From: Saccharopolyspora_D taberi
Lineage (GTDB): Bacteria > Actinomycetota > Actinomycetes > Mycobacteriales > Pseudonocardiaceae
Reading direction: 5' to 3'
Assembly: GCF_039534165.1 (NCBI RefSeq)
Contig: NZ_BAAAUX010000011.1
Span: 62,001-126,000 of the forward strand
Length of the DNA: 64,000 bases
Both the position numbers and the translations under genes were made by a program. This document shows positions 16,704-26,900 of the stretch, piece after piece; positions within the stretch are counted from its first letter, which is position 1, and every line of letters begins with the position of its first letter. Below the pieces are notes generated by a model, which worked only from the letters and a program-made list of their open reading frames with translations, was not told the DNA's origin and made no database searches.

Positions 16704-19700
16704 GACCGGTTCTCCAGGGTGATCTCTCGTTGTTCTTCTGCGGTCCAGGCGACCACCGCGTCGCGGGCGGTGTCGTGCTCGACGACGAGAACGCGTTCCC
16801 CCGCCGCGACCTTCGCGCGGGTCTCGTCGATCTCGGTCACGACAAGGTCCTGCGGGGGCCGCGCGACGGCTTTCGCAGCGGCTTCCCTGGCCGCGCGGAG
16901 CCGGGTCGACCACAGTGCGTCCTGCGTGGTCAGCAGCCGTCGTTCCGCTTCGGTCAAGGAGTGCGCACGGATTTCCCGCACGTCGATGCCGGGTGCCGCG
17001 GCACCGGGAACGCGCGCCAGCGCGACCGCGAAATCGCGGTCGCAGGCCGCGGACACCGCCAGCGCGGGCAGCTCCCGGTGCCATCCGGTCACCCGCAGGT
17101 CGTCGTCGACCCGGATTTCGGCCGGGTAGACCGACTTCTCCCCTCGCGCCCAAAGCCACGACCGCACGGCGTCCTTGACCGCGATGCGCCCGAGCAGCCA
17201 TTCCCGCTGCCGATCCGGCGCGAGTTCCTCGTAGACCGCGCGTTCCGCAGCGCTGAGGTAGACGCCGGCGTAGATGTCCCGCGAGGCCGGGCCGGGCCAG
17301 CGGTCCACCACCGCCGTCCAGCCTCCGGGGCGCTGTTCGGAAAGCATGTTCCGCTGGGGGAAGGCGTACGCGCGGTGGGCTCGCCGGTCGCAGTCGAGCC
17401 GGACGTCCTGCCACTGCCGGACCTCGGCCCACGTCCGTCCCTTGTAGACGAGCTGGGCGTCCATCTCCAGCGTCGAGGGGTCCGGGGTCGCCGCCCGGAC
17501 GTGGCATTCCAGCACCGCTCCCGGTGGCGGGTGCGGGCCGGAGAACGTGATCCTGCCGATCCTGCGGGGAAAGGCGAGCAGCCGTTCGGACTCGCGGGCC
17601 AGCATCCAGCAGCCGAGCAGCTGTCCCGCGTTGTCCAGCAGCGCGCCGGGCGCGGCGGGAGCGGTGATCTCGCCGGTGATGTGCCGCTCGCCCATCGACG
17701 TGATGGCGGTGATCCCCTGGAACCGCGGACCGTGGAACATCTCCCGGTCCCGGTAGACCCGTTCCGCGGTCAGCGGCACCGGACCGGTGGGCTCCGGGTT
17801 CCACGCCGCGGGGCGCAGCGGGTAGCCCGCGCCGAGTTCGACGGTCATCGTGGCGTACTCGCCGACCGTCACCGACACCCGCGAGCCGTCGCGTTCCATC
17901 CGCACCGGCACCTGCCGGGCGGGCGCGGCGACCAGCCAGCGGTGGAACCGCGCGTCGTGCACGGCGACCGCGACGCCGTCCGGCCAGGCCCGCTCGACCT
18001 CGGCGAGCACCAGCTCCACCAGCGTGGTCGCGGGCACCACCGGCCTGCGGTCGGTCTCGTCCGGCCAGTCCTCCCGCTGCCGGAAGAAGCGGTGGTCCCG
18101 CAGGTACGGCATCGACTCCAGCGAGACCGGCAGCGTCGCCGTGCGGGACCGCGGCCGCCGGCGCGACGCGGCAAGCACCTCGGCGGCGGCCTGCCTGGTC
18201 TGCGCCAGCAGCTCGTCGAACTCGGCGGCGAGCCCGTTCGCGGCGGGCCGGTGTTCGGCAGGTGAGAGTTCGGCGGCGAGCCCCTGCGAGGTGGGCCGCC
18301 GTTCGGCGGCGTGGTCGAGCAGGCCGCGCGCACGGGGCGCGACCGACAGCAACGCCGTGGCCGTGTTCAGCGACACCGTCGGCCGCGTCCGGGGTCCGAG
18401 CGCGGCGAAGTCCGGTTCCGCGCCCTCCACCCACAGCGCGGTCAGCACCCGGCGCAACTGCGCCATGCCGGACCGCAGACCGGAGTTCGCGCTGACCGCC
18501 AGGTGCGGCCGGTCGCCGAGGGTGTCGCCGATGAACGAGCCGAGCTGGCCCGGGCCCATCTGCACGAACGCGCGGAAACCCGCTTCGTGCATGGCTTCCA
18601 CCAGCTCCCGGAACCGCACCGGGCGGACCAGGTGGTCGAGGTAGAGCGCGCGCACCTCGCCCGGGTCGTCCGGGTAGGGCGCGGCCGTGGTGGCCGACCA
18701 GATCGGCACCTCCGACGGGCGCAGCTCGGTTTCGGCCAGCAGGCGCGCGAACGGCGCCAGGTAGGGCCGGAACATCACGGTGTGGAACCCCGACCGGAAC
18801 GGCAGCCGCGTCGCGAACACCCCGTCGGCCCGGCAGGAGCGGGCCAGCCGCTCGGCGGCGTCCGGCGCTCCGCACACGATCGACTGCCTCGGCGCGTTGT
18901 CGTGCGAGACGACCAGCTCCGGCTCTTCGGCGATCCGGCGGGACGCCTCCCGCGCGGAGCACCCGAGGGCGACAAAGTCCACTTCGGGCACCCGGAAACC
19001 GTCGGGCCAGAAGCGTTCCAGCGCGGTGCCGTCGTCGACGTGCATCCCGCCGACGGCCATCGCCGTCCACTCCCCCACGCTGTGCCCGGCCAGCGCGTCC
19101 GGCCGGACCCCGGCGCGGCGCAGCACGTCGGCCAGGAACCTGCCGACGCCGGTCACTCCGTCCGCGTGCGCTGCCAGGTCACCGGCCGAGACCTCCGGCG
19201 CGGCCAGCCCGAAGTGCGCGGCGATGTCGTCGCAGCGCGGGCGGAACTCCGCCTCCAGGCCGGGGAAGACGAACGCCGTCCGGCTCCCCGGCTGCGCGAG
19301 GAGCGGGTCGGTGCTGAACCAGACGTCGTTGCGCCCGCGCCAGCTCTGCCCGCGGGCGACGACCTTCCTGGCCACCGACAGCCGCCGCTCGGTCGGATCG
19401 ACCAGCCCGACGCGGCACGGTCCGGTGCCCGGTTCCGCCGCCAGGACCTCGCGGTCCGGCCGGTCCAGCAGCCCGCGCAGCTGCTCGGCGTCCCCGGCGG
19501 AAAGCCGGAGTACGCGCTCGGGTTCGGACACCGACGCGCGGACGGGCGCGGGGTCGCCTTCGGCTTCGATGACGACGTGCGCGTTGATCCCGCCGAACCC
19601 GAAGGCGTTTACCGCCGCTCTCCGGAGCCGGTCCTCCCACGGCCGAGCGGTTCCGATGGTGCGGAATCTCGTCGTCTCCAGCATCGGATTCGGTTCCGCG

Positions 19701-20938
19701 CAGTGCAGCGTCGGCAGCAGGGTCGCGTGGTGGACCGCCAGCGCCGCCTTGATCAGCCCGGCGATTCCGGCGGCGGGCAGCGTGTGGCCGATCATCGACT
19801 TCACCGAGCCGATCACCGCAGGCGGGCCGTCGGCGCCGAAGACCTCGGCCAGGGTGCCGATCTCGGCTTCGTCGCCCGCCTTCGTCGCGGTGCCGTGCGC
19901 TTCCAGCAGGCCGACCGAGCCCGGCTCGGCCGGATCCAGCCCGGCCGCTTCCCAGGCGCGCCGCAGCGCCAGCCGCTGACCTCCGGAGTCCGGGTTGAGC
20001 AGGCTGCTCCCGCGGCCGTCGCTGGAGGTGCCGGTCCCCCTGATCACCGCGTACACGCGGTCACCCGCGCGGCGCGCGTCGGCGAGCCGCTTGAGCACCA
20101 CCACGCCGGTTCCCTCGCCGAGCAGCAGCCCGTCCGCGTCGCGCGACAGCGGGCGGATCGCCTGCGACGGCGAGAGCGCGCCGAGCTGGCTGAACATCGA
20201 CCAGAGCGTGTCGTCGTGGCAGTGGTGCACACCGCCCGCGAGCACCGCGTCGCAGCGCCCGCTGGTCAGCTCCCGCACCGCCTGGTCCACGGCGATCAGC
20301 GAAGACGCGCACGCGGCGTCGATCGCGTAGGCGCCGCCGCCGAAGTCCAGCCGGTTGGCCACCCGGGAGGCCACCAGGTTCGGCACCAGCCCGATGGTCG
20401 ACTCCGGTTGCACCGGGCCGATCGGCTCCAGCAGCGCTTCCCGCACCTGGCCCAGCACGTCCGGGTCGATCGAGGGCATGAGCTCGCCCAGGGTGTGCAG
20501 CACCTGCCGCACGGTCCGCACCCGCTGGTCGAACCGCACCAGACCGGGGGCGAGGTAGCCGCCCCGGCCGAGGACGACGCCGACGCGCGAGCGATCGCCC
20601 AGCCGCGAGCGGCCACCGGCGTCCTCGACGGCGTCGGCCGCGACCTTCAGCGCGATCAGCTGGTCGGGCTCCATCCCGTCCACCGAGTTCGGCGCTATGC
20701 CGTGCGAGACGACGTCCACCTCGACCGCCTCGGGCAGGAACCCGCCGCGGTGGCAGTAGGTGCGGTCCGGCGAGGCGGGCCGCGGACCGCCGTGGAACGC
20801 CGGATCCCAGCGGTGCCCGGGGACGTCGGTCACCGCGTCGACCCCGGCGACGAGGTTGTGCCAGTAGGTGGCGAGGTCCGGTGCTCCCGGCAGCATCGCG
20901 GCCATGCCGACGATGGCGACCGGTTCCTGCCGGGTCAC
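16700..20938 (-). CDS. Iterative type I PKS: KS-AT-DH-PPTase
   Basis: 1412 aa. Domains: ketosynthase 1-430 with catalytic Cys210 ('DAACASSL'), His of 'EAHGTA' and 'MIGHTL'; acyltransferase about 520-810 with Ser620 ('GHSVGEW') and the second His in 'SGFHTVM'; PS-DH hot-dog dehydratase about 930-1190, with 'LRDHRFF' and the Asp of 'LLDNAGQLLG'; C-terminal 4'-phosphopantetheinyl transferase about 1250-1412, with 'GIDVREI' and the signature 'AAREAAAKAV'. There is no ACP or KR in cis; it must work with gene 1 of the operon and the free ACP. GTG at 20938 overlaps the upstream stop (GTGA); GTG at 20941 is equally possible. The fused PPTase recalls PfaE-like and enediyne PKS architecture, making the system self-priming. 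Confidence 0.9.
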   Translation of the reverse strand: MTRQEPVAIVGMAAMLPGAPDLATYWHNLVAGVDAVTDVPGHRWDPAFHGGPRPASPDRTYCHRGGFLPEAVEVDVVSHGIAPNSVDGMEPDQLIALKVAADAVEDAGGRSRLGDRSRVGVVLGRGGYLAPGLVRFDQRVRTVRQVLHTLGELMPSIDPDVLGQVREALLEPIGPVQPESTIGLVPNLVASRVANRLDFGGGAYAIDAACASSLIAVDQAVRELTSGRCDAVLAGGVHHCHDDTLWSMFSQLGALSPSQAIRPLSRDADGLLLGEGTGVVVLKRLADARRAGDRVYAVIRGTGTSSDGRGSSLLNPDSGGQRLALRRAWEAAGLDPAEPGSVGLLEAHGTATKAGDEAEIGTLAEVFGADGPPAVIGSVKSMIGHTLPAAGIAGLIKAALAVHHATLLPTLHCAEPNPMLETTRFRTIGTARPWEDRLRRAAVNAFGFGGINAHVVIEAEGDPAPVRASVSEPERVLRLSAGDAEQLRGLLDRPDREVLAAEPGTGPCRVGLVDPTERRLSVARKVVARGQSWRGRNDVWFSTDPLLAQPGSRTAFVFPGLEAEFRPRCDDIAAHFGLAAPEVSAGDLAAHADGVTGVGRFLADVLRRAGVRPDALAGHSVGEWTAMAVGGMHVDDGTALERFWPDGFRVPEVDFVALGCSAREASRRIAEEPELVVSHDNAPRQSIVCGAPDAAERLARSCRADGVFATRLPFRSGFHTVMFRPYLAPFARLLAETELRPSEVPIWSATTAAPYPDDPGEVRALYLDHLVRPVRFRELVEAMHEAGFRAFVQMGPGQLGSFIGDTLGDRPHLAVSANSGLRSGMAQLRRVLTALWVEGAEPDFAALGPRTRPTVSLNTATALLSVAPRARGLLDHAAERRPTSQGLAAELSPAEHRPAANGLAAEFDELLAQTRQAAAEVLAASRRRPRSRTATLPVSLESMPYLRDHRFFRQREDWPDETDRRPVVPATTLVELVLAEVERAWPDGVAVAVHDARFHRWLVAAPARQVPVRMERDGSRVSVTVGEYATMTVELGAGYPLRPAAWNPEPTGPVPLTAERVYRDREMFHGPRFQGITAITSMGERHITGEITAPAAPGALLDNAGQLLGCWMLARESERLLAFPRRIGRITFSGPHPPPGAVLECHVRAATPDPSTLEMDAQLVYKGRTWAEVRQWQDVRLDCDRRAHRAYAFPQRNMLSEQRPGGWTAVVDRWPGPASRDIYAGVYLSAAERAVYEELAPDRQREWLLGRIAVKDAVRSWLWARGEKSVYPAEIRVDDDLRVTGWHRELPALAVSAACDRDFAVALARVPGAAAPGIDVREIRAHSLTEAERRLLTTQDALWSTRLRAAREAAAKAVARPPQDLVVTEIDETRAKVAAGERVLVVEHDTARDAVVAWTAEEQREITLENRS

Positions 20939-23900
20939 CACGTCGACGCCGCGTAGACGACGGATCCGGCGTCGCCGAAGGCCAGCTCGCGCAGCAGGCA
21001 TCCCGGCCCCTGACCCGGATCGATCAGCCGCACGCCCCGGCGTTCGTACTCGCGGGCGAGTTCGGCCGACACCATCCCGCCGTGCTCCCCGGACGGCGCC
21101 CACGGTCCCCAGTGGACGGTCAGCACCCGGTTGCCGGTGCGGGCCGACCACGCGGCGCCGAGCGAGTCCAGCGCGTCGTTGGCGGCGGCGTAGTCGGTCT
21201 GGCCCCGGTTGCCGAGGACGGCGGCGATGCTGCCGAAGAACACGACGAACCCGGGGCGCACGCCGAGCTGGGTCAGCGCGTCCAGCAGCACCCTGGCGCC
21301 GTCGACCTTGGTGCCGAAGACCGCGCGGAACGAGGCGTCGTCCTTGTCGGCCATCAGCCCGTCGTCGATGACACCGGCGGCGTGCACGACGCCGTCGAGC
21401 CTGCCGTGCCGCGTGTGCAGGTCCTTGACCAGCTGGATCAGCGCGGCGCTGTCGCGGACGTCCACGCAGTGGTAGGTCGCCTCGCCCCCGGCGGCCCGGA
21501 CCTCGTCGAGCGTGCGCGCGACCTCCCGGCGCGCGAGGACGGCCCGCACCTGCCGCTCGACCTCCGCGAGCGGGCGGCCCTCGCCCGCGAGGACCCGCCG
21601 CAGGTCCTGCGGGTCGGCGAGGTCGCGCGTGGCGGCGTCCTCCGGCTCGCACGGCGTGCGGCCCGCCAGCTCGATGCGGCAACCGGTGGTCCTCGCCAGC
21701 TCCACGGCGGTCCGGGCGGTGATCCCGCGCGCCCCGCCGATCAGCAGCACCACGGATTCCTGGTCCAGGCCGAGGTCCTGCGCGCCGGGGTTTCCCCGCA
21801 GCGGAGCCGGTTCCAGCCGGTACGCCATGCGCCGGTCCTGGTGGCGCTGCACGACCGCGATCCGGTCGTCGGTGCGCAGTTCGGCGACCAGCTCCTTGGC
21901 CAGGGCCGGAGCCGGTTCGTCCGGGTCGGACTCGACGAGCTTGACCGCCAGGTCCTCCCGCTCCCTGGCCGCCGCGCGCAGGAGTCCCCGCAACCCGGCG
22001 GCGTGCTCCGGTGGCGGTGTCGCGAGCGGCGAGGCCACGAGCACCGCGGTCCCGTCGCCGGAGTCGCGCAGCAGGGAGAAGACCTGCGGCGCCACCGGCT
22101 CGTCAGCTCCGGCCAGCGGGGTCAGGCACAGGACCGCGTCCACCCCGCTCGGCGGCGCCTCGCCCGCGGGCACACCTACCACCGAGGCGCCGTAGCGCGC
22201 GAGTTCCGCCCGCAAGGCGTCGCAAAGCGCTTCCTGGGACGGGTCGTGCACGAGCACGACGACCTTGTCCTGGAGGTCGTAGGCGTCGTGGTTGGAGAGC
22301 TCCGCGGCCGGGACCGGGCGCATCACCAGCCGTTGCACGCCGGGGTCCAGGTGCTCCTCGATCCAGCTGACGATCGCGTTCACCGTCCGGGCGCGGCTGA
22401 GCTCGTCCTGACCGGCCGCGCTCACCGCGTCCCGCAGGCCGAGCTCGGCCAGCAGCAGGCCCGCGATCTCGGTGCGCTTGATCGAGTCGATCGACAGGTC
22501 GGCCTCCAGGTCCAGCTCGCCGCTGATCATCTCGGCCGGGTAACCGGTGCGCCCGGCGATCACCTCGACGACCGTCCGCCGGGCGTCGACCTCCCCGTCC
22601 TCCTCGGCGGGGCGCGGTTCCGGCACCGGCAGCGGCTCGGCCTCCTCCGCGGGCACCTCCGGAGCGGGCGGCGCCTCGGCGACGCCGAAGTAGCCGAGCA
22701 GCACATCGCGCTGCGCGGCCACCGCTTCCCGGCTGCTGCGGAGGAATTCGCTGACGAGTTGTTCCCGATCGTGCACAGTGGACTCCGTTGCGAGGGTGAT
22801 TCTGCGTGCGGGGGTCAGCCCGTTCGGGACCGCTGCTCCGTCCGCCCGGTGCACGCGGTGGCCGTCGACCACCCAGTCCGCCGGTTCGACGCCGGCTCCG
22901 GTCCGTCCCCGGAACAGCCACTCCGGGTCCACCTCCACACCGGCCACCGCCAGCCGCGCGACCGCCGTCAGCGGACCGCGCAGCCCCGGGCCGGTGCCGC
23001 AGGAGATCGCGGTGTGCGCCCGCTCCCCCAGCACCGACCGGACGAAACCGGTGAGCGCGGTCCCCGGCCCGACTTCGACGAACGTCCGCGCGCCCGCGGC
23101 GTACATGTCCTCGATCTGGTCGGCGAACCGGACCGGCGCGGCGATCTGCCCGGCGAGCGCCGCGCGCGGATCGTCGCCGTGCGGCCGGGCGGTCCGGTTG
23201 GACCAGACCGGCTTGCGCGGTGCCCGCACGCGTTCCCGCGCGAGCGCGGCGGCGAACTCGGCCTCCGCCCCGGCCACCAGCGGGCTGTGGAAAGCGCACG
23301 CGACCGGCAGCTCCTTGACCGCGAACGACCGCGACCTGAGGACTTCGACGGCCGTCCCGATCGCCTCGGTGGCACCGGAGATCACGACCTGCTCCGGCGA
23401 GTTGTGGTTGGCCACGACGACATCGACGTCGCGGAGGGCTTCGGCGACCTCGCCCGCGGACGCGCGGACAGCCGCCATCGCACCCGGGTCCTCGCCCGCG
23501 GCCGAAAGGATGGCCTCCGCCCGCCGGTGGCTCAGCCGCAGCAGCGCGGGGAGGTCGAAGGACCCGGCCGCCGACAGCGCGACCAGTTCGCCGTAGCTGT
23601 GACCGGCCAGCATGTCCGGCCGCACGTCCAGCAGGCCGAACATCGCGCACAGCGCCGACTCGACGATCCCGAGCGCCGGCTGCGCGCGGCGCGTGTCGCG
23701 CAGCCGTGCGGACTGCTCGGCGGCCGTGTCCGCGTCGAAGGCGTGCGGTGGGTAGATCGCCGCTGCCACATCGGGATCGGCGTCGAGGAAGTGGCGCAGT
23801 TCGGGGAAGGCCACGAACAGTTCGGCGAGCATGCCCGGCTGCTGGCTCCCCTGCCCGGGGAACAGGAACGCGACCTTGCCCGGCTCCGCGCTGGCCTCTG

Positions 23901-26900
23901 CCACCAGGACGCTTGGGTGCCGTTCCCCGGCGAGCGCGGCGCGCAGCGCCGACGCGAGCTCGTCCAGGTCGGAGACCACCAGGGCGAACCGGACCGGCCC
24001 GGAGCCCCGTTCCGCCGCCGCGGCAGCCACATCGCGCAGCTGCGGATCGCCCGCTTCGAGGGTCGAGAGCACGTCCCGCATCGCCTGCTCGGCATCTTCG
24101 CCGCAGAACAGGAACAGCTCGCTGTCCCAGTCCCGCAGCCCGTGCCGGGCAGCGGGCGCGTCGGAACCCGCGGTCAGGACGGCGTGGAAGTTCGTCCCGC
24201 CGAAGCCGAAGGCACTGACCCCGGCCACGCGCTTCCGGCGGGGCGCGGTCCACGGCCGGGCCGACGAGGTGAACCGGAACGGGCTGGATTCCCGGTCCCA
24301 GGCGGGATTCGGCTCCCGCAGGTGCAGCGTCGGCGGCAGCACGCCGAACGACAGCGACAGCGCGGCCTTGATCACGCCCGCCATCCCGGCCGCGCACTTG
24401 GTATGCCCGATCTGGCTCTTGACCGACCCGAGGGTGCAGCCGCCCGGCTCCGCACCGGCCTCGGCGAAGAACCGGGTCAGCGTCGACAGCTCGGTGCCGT
24501 CGCCGACGACGGTGCCGGTCCCGTGCGCCTCGACCATCCCCACCTCCGACGGCGCGATCCCGGCGGACCGGTAGGCGCGCTCCAGCGCCCGGTACTGGCC
24601 CTCCGGCCGGGGCGCGGTCAGGCCCAGCGACCGGCCGTCGCTGGCCGCGCCGACGCCCCGGATCACCGCGTACACCCGGTCCCCGTCCCGCTCGGCGTCG
24701 GCGAGCCGCTTGAGCACCAGGCACGCCACGCCCTCGCCGAGGGCGATCCCGTCGGCGGCGGAGTCGAACGGGCGGCACCTGCCGGTCGGCGAGAGCGCTC
24801 CCGCCGAGGTGAACATCAGGTAGTCGTTGATGCCGTTGTGCAGGTCGACCGCGCCGCACAGCACCATGTCCCCGGTGCCCTGCGCGAGTTCCTTGCACGC
24901 CAGGTCAAGTGCGGCGAGCGAGGAGCCGCAGGCCGCGTCCACGGTGCAGTTCGCGCCGCCCAGGTCCAGGCGGTTGGCGATGCGGCCGGCGATGACGTTG
25001 GCCAGGGTGCCCGGGAACGAGTCCTCGGTCAGGCTCGGCAGCTGGTCCAGCAGCTCCGGCGGGACCGACTCGAGGTAGGCGGGCAGCAGCGCCCGCAGCA
25101 CCCCCGCGTCGGCGAAGTCGCCGCCCGACTCCGCGCCGAAGATCACGCTGGTGCGGTCGCGGTCGAACGGGCGCCGGGAGTACCCGGCGTCGTGCAGCGC
25201 CCGCCGGGCGATCTCCAGGCTGACCAGCTGCGCCGGGTCGATGCTGCCCATCGACGCAGGCGGGATGCCGAACGAGGTCGGGTCGAACGGGATCCCGGGC
25301 AGGAACCCGCCCCACTTCGACGACGACGTCCCCGGCTCGCCGCCGGGCCGGTAGTAGACGCCGGTGTCCCAGCGCTCGGCGGGCACCTCGGTGACCGAGT
25401 CCACCCCGCGCAGCACGTTCGACCAGAACGCGGGCAGGTCGGGTGCGCCGGGGAACGCGCACGCCATGCCGATGATGGCGACGTCGAGCGGTTTGGGCCG
25501 CGGTTCCGGCTGCCGGACGACGGCCCGCCCGCCCCGGCTCCGCAGCAGCCGGGCGGCCTCGGTGGTCACCGAGCGGTGCAGCGCCGCGATGTCGGTGATC
25601 TCCTCGCGCAGCACCGCGATCTGGCCCGCCATGTACATGCCCGAGGCCAGCTGCTCCTGCTCGTCTACGGCCACCAGGTCCGCGCCGTCGCGGCGGATTC
25701 CCTTGCTGGCGACCCGCAACCGCCCGGTGTTGAACTCCTCCAGCCGCTGCCAGCGCTCCTGCGCGGGCACGCCCAGGTTCCGCAGTTCCGCCTCCGCCGC
25801 GTGGAATTCCGACACGAACGGGCTTCGCAGGCACCGCGTCTGGTGACCGGGAGCGGTTTCGAGCGTGTCGGTCGCCTCGGATTCGAGGGCCTGCCGCTGG
25901 AACAGCTCGGTGATGGCGCCGTGGCGCACCGCTTCCTCGGTGAACAGGTACGCCGTGCCCATCAGCACGCCGACACCGGCGCCCCGGCGGGCGACCGGAG
26001 CGGCCATGGCCGCCACGACCGCCGCCGAGCGCGCGTCGTGGACACCGCCGGCGAACAACACCTCCACCTCGGCGTCGGGATGCTCGTCCAGGTACTCGCC
26101 CAGCACGTCGAGTTGCGCTTCCCACAGGGAAAAGCTCGACATCGGTCCGATGTGACCGCCGCATTCCAAGCCCTCGAAGACGAAGCGCCGCGCACCGGTG
26201 TCGAGGAACTGCCGCAGCAGGATCGGCGACGGGACGTGCAGGTAGGTCGCGATGCCTTCGGCCTCCAGCTCCACGGCCTGGGACGCCCGGCCGCCTGCGA
26301 TGAGCACGCATCGGGGCTTGACCGCGCGGATCGCCGCCAGCTGCTCGGCGCGGAGCTCGTCCGGGACGAAACCGAGGATTCCCGCGCCCCACGGCCGATC
26401 GCCGACCTCCTCGGCGGTGCGGCGCAGCAGGTCGGCGGTCCGGGTGCCGTCGGCCAGCGAGACCGCGATGAACGGGACCGCACCCGCCTCGGCGACCGCG
26501 CGGGCGAAGCCCGGCTGATCGCTGACCCGGGTCATCGGTCCCTGCGCGATCGGCAGCTCCGCCCCCAGCGACCGGCACAGCGGATCGCCCTGGTCCATCG
26601 GATCGATGGAATCCGGTTGTCCCGCAAGGATTTCCGAGATATCGCGCACGGCTCGCTCTGCGGTGTCGTACCGACGCGCGAAGCGCGATGCGAGGTGGGC
26701 GTCCTGTCCCAGCGGGAGATCGGAATCGGCGAGCACGCGGTGGCCGTCGACCACGACTGTGCCCGACCCGTCAGCCCGTTCCAGCACCGACCGGAACCGG
26801 CGCGGGGCGCTGCTCTCCGGGAACAGCCCGAGCTGGCTGTCCAGGACCACCCCGGCCGCACCACCGGCCACCGCCCCGGCCGCGGTGTGCGGGCCGATCC

